Assembly: GCF_963259705.1 (NCBI RefSeq)
Contig: NC_081846.1
Span: 94,996,641 to 95,060,640, forward strand
Direction: 5' to 3'
DNA length: 64,000 nucleotides
Source: Myotis daubentonii
Taxonomy: Eukaryota; Chordata; Mammalia; Chiroptera; Vespertilionidae
This document shows positions 46,039 to 56,330 of the stretch, in pieces; within the stretch, counting starts at the first letter, position 1, and every line of letters starts with the position of its first letter. A program made the translations under genes and the position numbers. Under the pieces are notes generated by a model. It saw nothing but the letters and a program-made list of their open reading frames with translations. It was not told the DNA's origin and made no database searches.

Positions 46039-46902
46039 AAAAAAATAATTCTTTTTTATTTTTATTTTATTGATTTTTTTACAGGGAGGAAGGGAGAGGG
46101 ATAGAGTTACAAACATCGATGAGAGAGAAACATCGGTCAGCTGCCTCTTGCACACCTCCTACTGGGGATGTGCCCATAACCAAGGTACATGCCCTTGACC
46201 AGAACCAAACCTGGGACCTTTCAGTCTGTAGGCCGACGCTCTATATCCACTGAGCCAAACCGGTCAGCCCAGTGGTCTGCAAACTCATTAGTCAACAGAG
46301 CCAAATATCAACAGTACAACGATTGAAATTTCTTTTCAGAGCCAAATTTTTTGAACTTAAAACTATATAGGTAGGTACATTGTTATTAACTTAATTAGGG
46401 TACTCCTAAGCTGGCCTTTGCTAAAAATGTCCTCATTTTATAATAATAAAGCCACCAACACAAAATAATTACAATTCTTAAATTGATGACAAAAACACCT
46501 GTAGGATTTGCAGCTTGTTGGAAAAATACAGGTAACTTTATGCTTCGAGTAGGTACTTTTGTCACCCGCGTGCAATTTGTGGACGCGACTAGCACTAACC
46601 ACTGCACATGAGAGAGACTGCTGACTGACTGGCTCACTCAACTCGCGCATGAGTCACGCGTGCCTCCTCGGCGCTGCGTCTCCCGTTGCCTGACCGACCG
46701 ACACCCCCCACTTCTTCTAACGCCACTTCTTCAAAATAGGCTCGCCCAGGCCGAAAACCGACTTCTGCGCATGGGCCACGAAGTTTCAATCGCACTGGAC
46801 GTGCGCGCCCGCACGTGGTATTTTGCGGAAGAGCCACACTCAAGGGGCCAAAGGGCCGCATGTGGCTCGTGAGCCGCGGTTTGCCGACCACTGGGTTAGG
46901 GC
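46039..46902 (-). mobile_element. VES SINE interrupted by a hAT element
   Basis: Minus-strand SINE; its tRNA head ends ...CACTGAGCCAAACCGGTCAGCC at the hAT (46270-46893). Duplication AAATGTAC at 46027-46034 and 46903-46910. Confidence 0.88.
46270..46893 (-). mobile_element. Non-autonomous hAT, 624 bp
   Basis: Inverted termini CAGTGGTCTGCAAACT and GGTTTGCCGACCACTG. Inserted in the SINE with a decayed 8-bp duplication (GGTCAGCC / GGTTAGGG). Same family as 49436-49822 and 55863-56016 (shared GAAACTTCGTGGCCC, GCGCCCGCACGTGGTATTTT). The longest copy here, so the others are probably internal-deletion derivatives. Confidence 0.88.
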
Positions 46903-46967
46903 AAATGTACTTTTCTATGGCCCAGAAGTTCTACATTTTGGTATTTACCCAAGAGAAATAAAAATAT

Positions 46968-47485
46968 GCCGTAGCTGGTTTGGCTCAGTGGATAGAGCAT
47001 TGGCCTATGGACTAAAGCAGTGGTTCTCAACCTTCCTGATGCCGCGACCCTTTCATACAGTTCCTCATGTTGTGGTGACCCCCAACCATAACATTATTTT
47101 CGTTGCTACGTCATAACTGTATTTTTGCTACTGTTATGAATCGTCATGTAAATATCTGATATGCAGGATGTATTTGCATTGTGACAAATTGAACATCATT
47201 AAAGCACAGTGATTAATTACTAAAACAATATGTAATTATATATGTTTTCCGATGGTCTTAGGCGACCCCTGTGAAAGGGCCGTTCGGCCCCAAAGGGGTC
47301 GCGACCCACAGGCTGAGAACCGCTGGACTAAAGGGCCCTGGATTCAATTCCGGTCAAGGGCACATGACCGGATTGGGGCTCAACCCCCGCAGGGGGCGCG
47401 CAGGAGGCGGCTGATCAGTGATTCTCTCATCGATGTTTCTTTCTTTCTCTCCCTCTCCCTTCTTTTCTGAAAACTATATTAAATA
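46968..47485 (+). mobile_element. VES SINE interrupted by SPIN
   Basis: Plus-strand SINE: head GTAGCTGGTTTGGCTCAGTG at 46970, split within GGACTAAAG by the SPIN element, resuming GGGCCCTGGATTCAATTCCG at 47334. Contains a CTCF-core-like CCCGCAGGGGGCGC at 47386-47399. Confidence 0.9.
47018..47325 (-). mobile_element. SPIN (Space Invader) non-autonomous hAT, 308 bp
   Basis: Termini CAGTGGTTCTCAACCTTCCT and AGGCTGAGAACCGCTG; near-terminal GGTCGCGACCCACAGG and CCCCAAAGGGG, internal GATATGCAGGATGTATTTGC. These match the SPIN family as I remember it. Perfect 8-bp duplication GACTAAAG at 47010-47017 and 47326-47333. SPIN is known for horizontal transfer among tetrapods, including vespertilionid bats. 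Confidence 0.93.
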
Positions 47486-47499
47486 TATCTATCCACCTC

Positions 47500-48334
47500 C
47501 AGGCTGGAGGACCCGCCCCAGGCTGGCGGGCGCCCGTCACCCTCAGGGCCTGTGGGCGGCTCCTTCCTGGCGCAGGTGGTTGCTCGGCCTGCAGCCACCA
47601 CCTCCCCGTCCCAGCCACGCGGGGAGGGAGCCGCGGGCCACGGCTTTCCCCTCAGGACCTTCCGGGGCGGCAGGCTCCGTCCTCAGGTCCTCCAGCCCCG
47701 GGTGGGCGTGGGGGGCCGCCGGCCTGAGGGGCGAGCGGTGCAGTCCTTCCTGGCGCCGGGGCCCACTGAGATGGGAGGAAGGGAGACAATAGCAGGGCAC
47801 AGTCAGCGGGCGCCTCTCACGCCCGGGCTTTAAACCCCGTGAAGAGAGGAAATTGCCTCCGGGAGGCGTGGGAGCGCGGAGCGCGGCCTCGCCCTGCAGG
47901 GCGCCCGCCGACCCGCCCGTCCTGTCCCGTCCCGTCGGGCAGGGCCGAGCCGTGAGCTTTCCCGCCGGACGCCCAGGTCCCCGCCAGCCCGTCCCGCAGA
48001 GCCGGCCCCTCCAGCCGCGGCGCCCGCCCCGCCCCGGCCCCTCCCGGGCTCCGGGCCAGCTGCCTGCGGCTCCAGGGCCCTGGGCACGAGGCTGCCGGCT
48101 CCCAGGACCTTGGCGAGGCCTCCGTGGGAGAACAGTGACCCACAGCCCCGGGTTCCTTCGGAGAAACCCCGGTTCCAGGAGCCACAGGGCGGGGCGGGGG
48201 AGCCCATTAGCGGGGCGGTGAGAGCTGCGGGGTGTTGTGTGGGGGAGCCCTCGGCAGAGGGGAGGCACCATGGCCTTGGGCAGGGTCAGGCCTGGACCGG
48301 CATGGATGGGCTCAGAGAGGAACAGTGTGTGACC
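47500..48334. other. CpG-rich intergenic block
   Basis: GC- and CpG-dense sequence with repeated CCCGTCCCGTCGGGC and GCCCGCCCCGCCCC words. Overlapping ORFs on both strands up to 242 codons (47543-48271 -) look like composition artefacts; no family recognised. Confidence 0.5.
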
Positions 48335-48541
48335 CAGCCGTGGGCAAACTACGGCCCGCGGGCCGGATCCGCCCGTTCGAAATGAATAAAACTAAAAAAA
48401 AGACCGTACCCTTTTATGTCATGATGTTTACTTTGGATTTATATTAGTTCACACAAACACTCCACCATGCTTTTGTTCCGGCCTCCGGTCCGGTTTAAGA
48501 ACCCATTGTGGCCCTCGAGTCAGAAAGTTTGCCGGCCCCTG
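48335..48541 (+). mobile_element. Non-autonomous hAT (same family as 24978-25193)
   Basis: TGGGCAAACTACGGCCCGCG, AAAAAAAAGACCGTACCCTT and GAAAGTTTGCCGGCCCCTG match the intronic copy. Flanking 8-mers GTGTGACC / GTCCGACC (48327-48334, 48542-48549) agree at 6 of 8 bases. Confidence 0.85.
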
Positions 48542-48549
48542 GTCCGACC

Positions 48550-49435
48550 AGTCACAGTGGCACGGAAATGGCCCTGCGGGCGATCAGAGCCGGCCTCCAT
48601 GGCTGGTGGCGGGGGGCCTGTCTGGGGAGCAGCGGGTGGGGGAGAGGGACCTCTGGAAGGGGGAGGGGCGGGCGGGAGGGGCAGCTCAGCGCGTGGAGGG
48701 ACAGAGGGACAGACTGCCCCGGGGACGTGTCTCACCCGAGCCAGGAGCTGACGCCACTGCCCGGTGTGACTGTCGCTGGACGGTCGCGCTGAGGACGGGC
48801 CGCGGTCCGGCCAGGCCCGGGGCTTTACTGACGAGGTGGCGGGGACGAGGGGGCCGTCACGGGACAGGCGTGCCCCTGGGCCGGCCCCACCGGCGTGCGG
48901 GGACCCTGGCCCACCGGCTCCAGCTAGGAGACTATGACATCGAACAGATCAAGGAAAATCAATCCCACTTCAGAGGAAATGGGACCAGTCAGGGTGTGAG
49001 CAGCTTCTTCAGAAAGGGCGTGTCTGGGGGAGGCGCTGGGCAGGGCCGTGTGAGGTCAGCCCCCCTGGCCTGCGGGGGCTGGGTCCCCCGAAGCCCCAGG
49101 CTGGTGCGAGCACCCAGGCCAGGGGTGGACGGAGCCCAGCCACCGAGGCTCCTGCACTGACTGACGGGAGCAGGGCCGTGCGACCCGCCGGCAGCCGGGC
49201 TGGTGGGCAGGAGGCGGGTGGGACCGGGTGGGCGCTGGAGCAGGAATGAGGAGGGGAGCTGGGGGCCGGGACAGCGCTGAGCAGAGGGCCCACATCCTGC
49301 TGCATCCAGCACCCGCCCCCCCCCCGCCCCCGCGTCCTGAGGCCTGGTTCCTGCCCAGGGGCCCTAAGTGCCCTGGGATGCGAGCATGGGGGCTGTTGCT
49401 GAGCGGGGTGGGCAACCCCCTAGGTCAGTGGTCGG
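48550..49435. other. GC-rich intergenic DNA
   Basis: No gene or repeat recognised. ORFs such as 48606-49160 (+) are compositional. Confidence 0.5.
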
Positions 49436-49822
49436 CAAACCGCGGCTCGCGAGCCACATGCGGCTCTTTGGCCCCTTGAGTGTGGCTCTTCCACAAAATA
49501 CCACGTGCGGGTGCACGTACAGTGCGATCGAAACTTCGTGGCCCGTGCCCAGAAGTCGGTTTCCGGAAAGGAGGTATGTAGACGAAACAGTGCACGAGAC
49601 GAGTGTGGATGGGAGAGTTGGAAGGGGTCGACCTCAGCGAACGCACCTCCATCAGGTGGAGGACGTTTTTAGCCAAGGCCGGCTTAGGAGTGCCCCAATT
49701 CAGTTAATAACAACGTACCTACCGATATAGTTTAAGTTTAAAACATTCGGCTCCCAAAAGAAATTTCAACGGCTGTACTGTTGACATTTGGCTCTGCTGA
49801 CTAGTGGGTTTGCCGGCCACCG
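49436..49822 (+). mobile_element. Non-autonomous hAT, 387 bp
   Basis: Termini CAGTGGTCGGCAAACCGCGG and GGGTTTGCCGGCCACCG; shares GGCTCTTTGGCCCCTTGAGT with 55863-56016 and the longer 46270-46893 copy (in reverse). Flanking duplication not clear. Confidence 0.86.
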
Positions 49823-50121
49823 GGCTGGGCAGAGGGGAGATGTGGCCCAGAGCAGCCCACAAGGACAAGCGCCTGCTGGACGGTCTGAGGCGAGGACACG
49901 GGAGGACGCAGGGAGGCCACCCAGGAAGTTGCCGCTGCTCGTCACAGCCGAGTGCTGGGTGTGACCAGGGCACGGAGAGGGAGGCGGGGCTGGGGGGCGG
50001 CAGCCGCGAGGGAGCGGCCCAGCGGGGGGGCCTGGGCCCCTCCGCCCCCCTGGTCCTGGGCCCGGCCCGAGGGGCATCTGAAAACCAGCCGAGGCCCCAG
50101 GCCGCCACCACAGACACACAC

Positions 50122-52087
50122 ACCGGCTCCTTCTCAGGGTTTATTTCATCAGGAACATTCGCTCTTGTCCTCGACAAAAACAACTGGATTATGACTTGTC
50201 TCCCATCAACTCAGTTTTTGTATGAACAACCAGATTTCCTCTCAACACTTCGTTTTTAAACAAGAAGCTATAAATAAATAAAGCTTTAAATGCTCCTTGG
50301 TCCAAGTTAAACACTTCCAGTTCTCAGAGTTCAGGCTCGGGCGCACGGGCCTGGCCGCCCAGGAGGGGTCTGGGCGGGGCCCCGTGCCCTCGAGGAGCCC
50401 TGCCCCGGGCACAGCGGCAGTTGGTAGGCCCGGGACCCTCGTACAGCAGGCGGCCTGTGTGGGACGTGCGAGGGGCTGCGGGGAGCGGCCTGCCCGCACC
50501 TCCTCCGGGGCCTCTTCTGGGCGCTGGCCGAGACAGCACTGCTTTCCATGTTTCCGTGGGAACGGGCGCAGGCCGTGGTTGAAACGTTCCCCCGCGGGCG
50601 GCCAGGTCCTGGCTCAGGTCACCCGGGAACCGGCCGCTCCCGAGCTCCTGCGCCCTGCAGCTGTGCTGAGCGTCGGTGCAGACCCCGCCTCTGCCACGTT
50701 GTCCTGCTTCCCTTTCAAGGCCACGAAGTCAGTCACCCGGGTGCTGGGCCCGGGCTGGACTGTCGGCGCCCACTGGCCCGCTGGCTGCTCTGCCTTGGAC
50801 ACAAGACGGAGTGGCCAGGGCAGGAAGCTCACAGGACCAAGCCCTTCCCTGTGGACAGCCGCCTCACGGACCCCAACTGGCGTCCTGTGACCAGAGGCTC
50901 CTGCTCGCACCCTCCCTCCTGGGGCAGCGGGGCCGGCGGGACCTGGGTGGGACCTGCCTGGGAGGCTGCTGGCCTCGGAGCGGCCTGTGCCCCGCCCGCT
51001 GCCCCTCCTGGAACGGGCGTGGGTCCGCAGTGTGGGGCTCACTCAGCTCCCGGGGCCCAGGTGTGGGGCCTCATTTGGAGGGTGTGCCTCAGAGCATGGC
51101 GTTCCAGTTTGCAGGGCCTGCCAGCCTTGGGTGAGGGGGGCGGGGCAATGCTGGGGGCCCAAGGGTGGGTGCCAGGGAGCCTGGAGCCTGGAGCCGTTTC
51201 TCCTGACCAGGCAGGAACCCGAGAGCCCGCACTCCTGTCCTGCTGTCCAGAACCACCCTGGCCCGAGCCGGACGGGTATACATGGGCCGGAGGGGGGATT
51301 GGGGGCGGAGAGCAGTGGGGTGGGGCTCTGGGCCAGGCAGTCCTCACAAGTACCAGGAGCCAGAGGACAGGGCAGGGGCCCTCAGCTCGGCCCCGGACTG
51401 AGCTGGGCTGATGGGGGCACCCAACGGCGGGCTCAGGGGCAGCCTTCCCGCTCCCACTCCTGCCTGCACTCTCCACGCCTCCTGTCGGTGAGGACAGAAA
51501 AGGGGTGGGGCAGGAGGTGGGGGTGGGGGTGGGGGTAGAGGTGGGGGGGGCTCCCAGGCTGGACCAGAGTCCTCCTGGCTTCAGAGGGGAGGCCCGTGCT
51601 GAACACAGGGGAGGGTAGCGCCCCCTCCTGACACCTCAAGGGCTCCCAGGCCCGAGGCGGGGCTGGAGGCCCAGGACTGTGGGATGGCTCAAGCCGGATG
51701 AGCCCCACAGCCCCAGAGAGGGGCGTGCGCAGCGGGCAGGGCCCCTCCCCCTGGTCCGCAGGGCCCCTCCCCACTCTCGGCTCCATGGTCTGTCCCTTAT
51801 CTTCAAACCTCCAGCGGCTCTGAAGTGAGGGGCCAGCGGGCTGCTGCCTCCCGGCCCGTGCAGGCCCCTGGCCTCCGCTCGCCCTCCTGAGCCTGTGGGC
51901 GGCACAGATGGGTTCCTCAGACCCAGGCCTGGGAACCGGGAGCACCAGCCCCACCGGGCCACTGCCCGTCCCGTCTGAGTTCCGGACGCACCTGCCCTCG
52001 GGGAGCGGACCCGGGACCCTCACCCGAGTGCCGACAGCCGCGAGCCGTCCCTCCGACGTCCCCTGCCCCCAGGGGCCTCCAGCTGCG
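50122..52087 (-). other. HS6ST1: HS6ST1 3' UTR
   Basis: Sequence downstream of the HS6ST1 stop on the minus strand. It runs about 1.97 kb to the AATAAA at 50145-50140 (GATGAAATAAACCCTGAG), with cleavage expected near 50,122. GC-rich; overlapping ORFs on either strand are not gene-like. Confidence 0.65.
50140..50145 (-). terminator. HS6ST1: Candidate HS6ST1 polyadenylation signal
   Basis: AATAAA on the minus strand, followed by CCCTGAGAAGGAGCCGGTGT and a GT-rich stretch, which is a good downstream element. Confidence 0.65.
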
Positions 52088-52793
52088 CTACCACTTCTCG
52101 ATGATGTGGCTCATGTAGTCCTCGGTGGGCACGCGGCCCGGCTCCTCCGCCTCCTCCCGCGGCGCCTCCTGGGCGCGGTGCAGCAGGCGCTCCTCGCGGC
52201 TGCGGAGCCGCTGCTCCCTGCGCTCCAGCTGCCGCTTGTACTGGTAGCGCTGCTGGAACAGGTCGCGGGCGTAGTCGTAGAGCTGCACGTCCAGGTCGTT
52301 GAGCTCCTCGATGCGCCGCACGGTGGCCGCGTCCACCTCCACGCCGCCCGCCCGCGTGCTGTTGTACTGCAGGAAGGGCCGGATGAACCTGAGGCTGAAC
52401 GTCCGCTCGAACAGGTACTGCGTCTTGCGCTGGAACTCCGTCAGGCCGAAGAAGGCCATGCCCCGCAGGTTCCTCTTGGCGCTCTCCAGCAGCAGCTGGG
52501 CCCGCCGGCCCTCGGGCACGAAGGACAGGTTGTAGCAGCCCACCAGGCTCAGGTCGGCCAGCATGCGCACCTGGCGGTTGTTGGCCAGGTTGTAGGGGCA
52601 GTCCATGAACTCCTGCAGCGTGCAGCCCGACCAGTCCGTGCCCTCGTAGCAGGGCGGCAGCTCCTCGGGCGTGGGCGTGCGCCCGTCGCACATGTGCAGG
52701 GAGGTCTTCCAGGTGGCCCCGCGCTGCACGTGCCGCCACTCGCTCAGGTAGCGGGACACGGGGTCGCGCAGCAGCGTGATGTAGTAGAACTTC
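52088..52793 (-). CDS. HS6ST1: HS6ST1 terminal coding exon: heparan-sulfate 6-O-sulfotransferase 1
   Basis: Golgi type II enzyme that moves sulfate from PAPS to the 6-O position of glucosamine in heparan sulfate. Minus-strand exon: acceptor CTCGTTGCAG ends at 52794, coding 52793 to TAG at 52090-52088, 235 codons. It starts KFYYITLLRDPVSRYLSEWR, where RDPVSRYLSEW is the 3'-phosphate-binding segment of the PAPS site. Further blocks: TDWSGCTLQEFMDCPYNLAN, YNLSFVPEG and YNSTRAGG (two N-glycosylation sequons), RGMAFFGLTEFQRKTQYLFE. The tail is Arg/Glu-rich (RYQYKRQLERREQRLRSREE) and ends EDYMSHIIEKW. The 5'-PSB loop and transmembrane anchor are in exon 1, outside the window. HS6ST1 has two coding exons, so this is its C-terminal ~57%. 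Frame fully open. Confidence 0.95.
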
Positions 52794-53426
52794 CTGCAAC
52801 GAGACGGGCAGTGAGGTGCGGGGCACACAGGGCCGGGGGGGGGGGGGAGGGGGGGCTGGATCTGTCTGATGCTGGGTCTCACTGTGGGCCCCAGACTTCA
52901 CCTCTGAGGTGAACCCTCAGGCCGAGACCTCAAAACGGCCAGAAACGAGAGCCCCAGCCACCGTCCTGGCCGCGTGTGGCCACGCGGTGCTCGCCTTGGT
53001 GCCCTGCACTGGCCACGGCTCCCGGCACAGCCTGGTCTCACCTGCTGGGCCGGAGCGCCGAGTCCCCGAGCCCATGCGCTTAGAACCAGTGGCTTAAAGA
53101 GCTGTTCACAGCACAGGCTCAGCGCCACCCAGGCCCACGCAGCAGGGCACTCAGCGGGGCCCCTCACGGGCACACCCGCGCCCAGGCTCCCAAAGGCCGG
53201 GGGGGCGGCCCCAGCAGAGCCCAGCCCAGGCCCCGGCATGAACGACAATCCGTAATCTGTGCGGTTTCACAAGAACTGTGCCAGCCCCGCAGAGCCGGGA
53301 CCCCTGTCCACAGGCGTGTCCGCGACGGGAGAAATGACTCCAGGGAGGCTCTGCACCCACCTCGCCAGGGCAGGTGCCGATCGTGACCATGTCCCTGGAG
53401 AACAGGAATGGCTGGCCCCAGGTGCA

Positions 53427-53522
53427 GGACACCCCGAGCTGGGGCCCAGGTGTTCCCAGGACACCCCGAGCTGGGGCCCAGGTGTTCCCAGGACACCCCG
53501 AGCTGGGGCCCAGGTGTTCCCA
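53427..53522 (+). repeat. 32-bp tandem repeat, three perfect copies
   Basis: GGACACCCCGAGCTGGGGCC-CAGGTGTTCCCA repeated at 53427, 53459 and 53491. Contains the palindrome-like CCCCGAGCTGGGG. Confidence 0.95.
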
Positions 53523-55067
53523 GGACAGGCCTGGGTGTGGGCTTTGCCCGCTGCTGTCAGAGGCCCCAGGGTGGGCAGAGCTGACGTCCTCGGTGGGGTG
53601 GGTAGCAGGGGCCAACTCGGCCCCACACACCACTCCCGCTGGACGGCACCCACACTGCCCTCCTCACTGAGGCCCAACAAGAGCACCCACCTCATCCGCC
53701 ACCCCTCACGCTGCCGTCTGGAAGAGCCTTGGGGGTTCTGCTGGCATTGCCCTGGTCTGACCACGGGTCAGAGGCCCCAGGGGGTAGGCACGGTAGTGGC
53801 AAGGACAAGGTGGGGTGCCAAGGGAGCCACTCCAGCCGCAGGAGGGCACCCCCAGGACACTGCAGGGCAGCAGTTCTTGAGCACCTTCCTGGGGGGGCTG
53901 GGCACCCCTTCCCCTCCCAGCAGGGCCCGCGCTGGAGGGGCAGCTCGCGGAGGCTCCGGGCAGAAGGAAGACGGGTCCCGCGGTGTGCAGCCAGGGCAGC
54001 GGGCCGCCTCCAGCCGGTCCCCGGCCGCCACAGGCTGGTGCTGCGCGCTGAGGCCTCCACACAGTGTGGGCAGGGCCCTGGGCAACTCCTGCTCCAGACC
54101 CTCCGGAGGGAGTAGCTTGTGGCCCAAACCTGAACCCCCAGCTCCTGTGGAACCTGCTTCAGGGCTCTTACTGCCTTGGGAGAAGAGCGCAGGCCACCTG
54201 CACCGAGTCCCTCCCTGCCCCTGGGACCGCCCCTTGGCCTCTCCCCTCATCGCTGGCCCCGGCCCCTCCTCGAGGCCTCAGCCAGACCCCCAGCAGCCTT
54301 GCTCTGCAGACACGGCTTCCCCTGGGGCCTGTCACAGCCGTGACTGCACCCTGACCTCTGAGCTCACCCTGGGCAGGGAGTGGATGGGCAGGAGCCGGCT
54401 CCCGGGTGTGCGCTGAGCCAGGCCATGGTGCCTCCCGGGACCAGACTGAGAAGGGTGAGGGGCCCCAGACAGAAGGGGGCTCAGGGCAGGGGCCTCACAC
54501 CGTCAGCCCAGGAGAGGACACTCGCCCGAGAGGCGAGGCAGCGGCCTGGTTCCCGAGGCCCCAGCACTGGGGCGGCCTGTGGCCGGCTCCTCCCTGCAGA
54601 CCCCGGTTTGGTGCGAAAGCCCTCAGATGGGGCCACCGGGGCGGTCAGTCCGCCGAAGGCCAGCATCCCAGAGACCAGGTGTGAGACTGGGATGAATCCT
54701 GACCCCACAGCCGCTTCTCAAGAGGCCAAGCAGGACACGCCCAGACACACGTGCGTTCACGCAGCACACACGCGTGCACGTTCCCGGGAGGTTCTGTGTC
54801 TGTGCCACGTCCGGCCCTGCCCACCCAGGCCCCACAGGGAGGCCGCCACACAGAACCCCACCCACAGGAAACAGACGAGTGTGGGGTTCTTCCTGGACCC
54901 ACAAAACCAGGACGTGCATGTCACCTGGCAGACGTGCGTCCCCAGCTAAGGCCACGTGGGCTCCGCCTGGCTCCCCAGGTGACCTCTAGGGCAGGGCCCG
55001 GCACGCACGCGGAGCTCCTGTGTCCACTGGCAGCCGCAGCCCTGCAGCCACCTCACCCAAGGTCTCG

Positions 55068-55081
55068 CCACGAGGGGGCGT
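55068..55081 (+). promoter_or_regulatory. CTCF-core-like motif
   Basis: CCACGAGGGGGCGT, one base off the usual core at position 5, in unique HS6ST1 intron sequence. Prediction only. Confidence 0.35.
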
Positions 55082-55862
55082 GGTGGCCCCGCTGCCCCGA
55101 CGCCCCGCGGACCCAGGCGTCGCTGCTACCCGCGTCCTGAGGCCTGCAGAGCCAGGACAGGGGAGCCTCCCTGCCCGAGGGAGGCCCCTGCTCCCAGGTC
55201 CCTCTAGTCGCAGCCACAGGCGGCAGAGGACGTGCCTGCCACACACCGAGCGTGAGGCGGCGGGTCCTGCTGCCGGAGGACCGGCTCTGCGGGAGGTCTG
55301 GGGCCGAGGGCCCGTGGGGCGCCGTCTGCACTGGGTACCGACAGGCGGCAGGAGCGGCACATGGGCCTCGGGTCCCTGTGTGCCCTCCCTGGTGGAGCGA
55401 GGGGTGAGCAGCCCCAGAGCCTCTCACTGACCCCACAGCTCCCCCTCTGCCACTTGAGCGCTGAGGTGGGTGGCCCCTCCTTGCTGCGCCCCTGGTGGCT
55501 GCCTGTCTGGGGAGCAGGGCTGGCTCACGAGGAAGGGTGTGGGATGGGGCGTGCCACACCTTCTCTGCTCAGGAGACCGCCACGCCCTGGGGCCCGCCGG
55601 CCAGACAGGCCTGTGGGAGAGGCCAGATGGGCTCTGGAACCTGCCGGTGGGCCAGCCCCTCCCGCCTGCTGCTGCGGGAGGGGCTCAGGAGCCCTCCTCG
55701 GCACCCACACCTCTCCGCCCATGGCCTCCTCGGGGACTCGGGCACCTGCCCACCTCCACTCGCCTCGCCTGCCCGCCCGCCCTCGCTCACTTGCTGCCAC
55801 CGCACAGCAGCCACTGTGGCCACAGCCTGGGCCGGCCGCCCCCCGCCCAGAGGCCCCTAGTC

Positions 55863-56016
55863 CAGTGGTCGGCAAATTGCGGCTCGTGAGCCACATGCGG
55901 CTCTTTGGCCCCTTGAGTGTGGCTCTTCCACAGAATACTACGTGCGGGTGCACGTACAGTGCGATTGAAACTTCGTGGCCGCATGTGGCTCGCGAGCCGC
56001 AATTTGCCGACCACTG
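55863..56016. mobile_element. Near-palindromic hAT MITE, 154 bp
   Basis: 39-bp terminal inverted repeats with one mismatch, beginning CAGTGGTCGGCAAATTGCGG and ending in its complement. Perfect 8-bp duplication CCCTAGTC at 55855-55862 and 56017-56024. Shares GGCTCTTTGGCCCCTTGAGT with 49436-49822. Recently inserted. Confidence 0.94.
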
Positions 56017-56308
56017 CCCTAGTCCATCCCCCTCGCTTGGCTTTTTGGCCCATTAGCTACGTCCCCAGACACACTGGCTGTCTGTTCTGGCTAATCGCCT
56101 GCCACCAGGGGGTGCAGGGCACTGACCAGAAGTGAGGGGAGTGTGATGTGCGACAGACCCCATGGACGGACCACACCCGGCGGCTCTGGCCGGGATGAGA
56201 CCTGCTCGGCATCTGTGGGGTGCTCACAGCTCAGACAGAGGACCTGGGCAGGGCCAACAGCTGTGCGCGTGCGAAGGTGGCCCTGGCCCTGCTCCTGCCC
56301 AACCGCGC

Positions 56309-56330
56309 CCCCCCCCCCCCCCCCCCCCCC
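56309..56330 (+). repeat. Poly(C) tract
   Basis: Run of about 22 C after AACCGCGC. Confidence 0.9.

Noticed and set aside
51908..52912. 334-codon + strand ORF and 293-codon minus-frame ORF at the HS6ST1 exon
   Set aside because: Both are shadows of the GC-rich HS6ST1 coding exon, whose own frame (52088-52793, minus) matches the sulfotransferase.
53427..53522. CRISPR-like direct repeats
   Set aside because: Three contiguous 32-bp copies without spacers in a mammalian intron; a plain tandem repeat.
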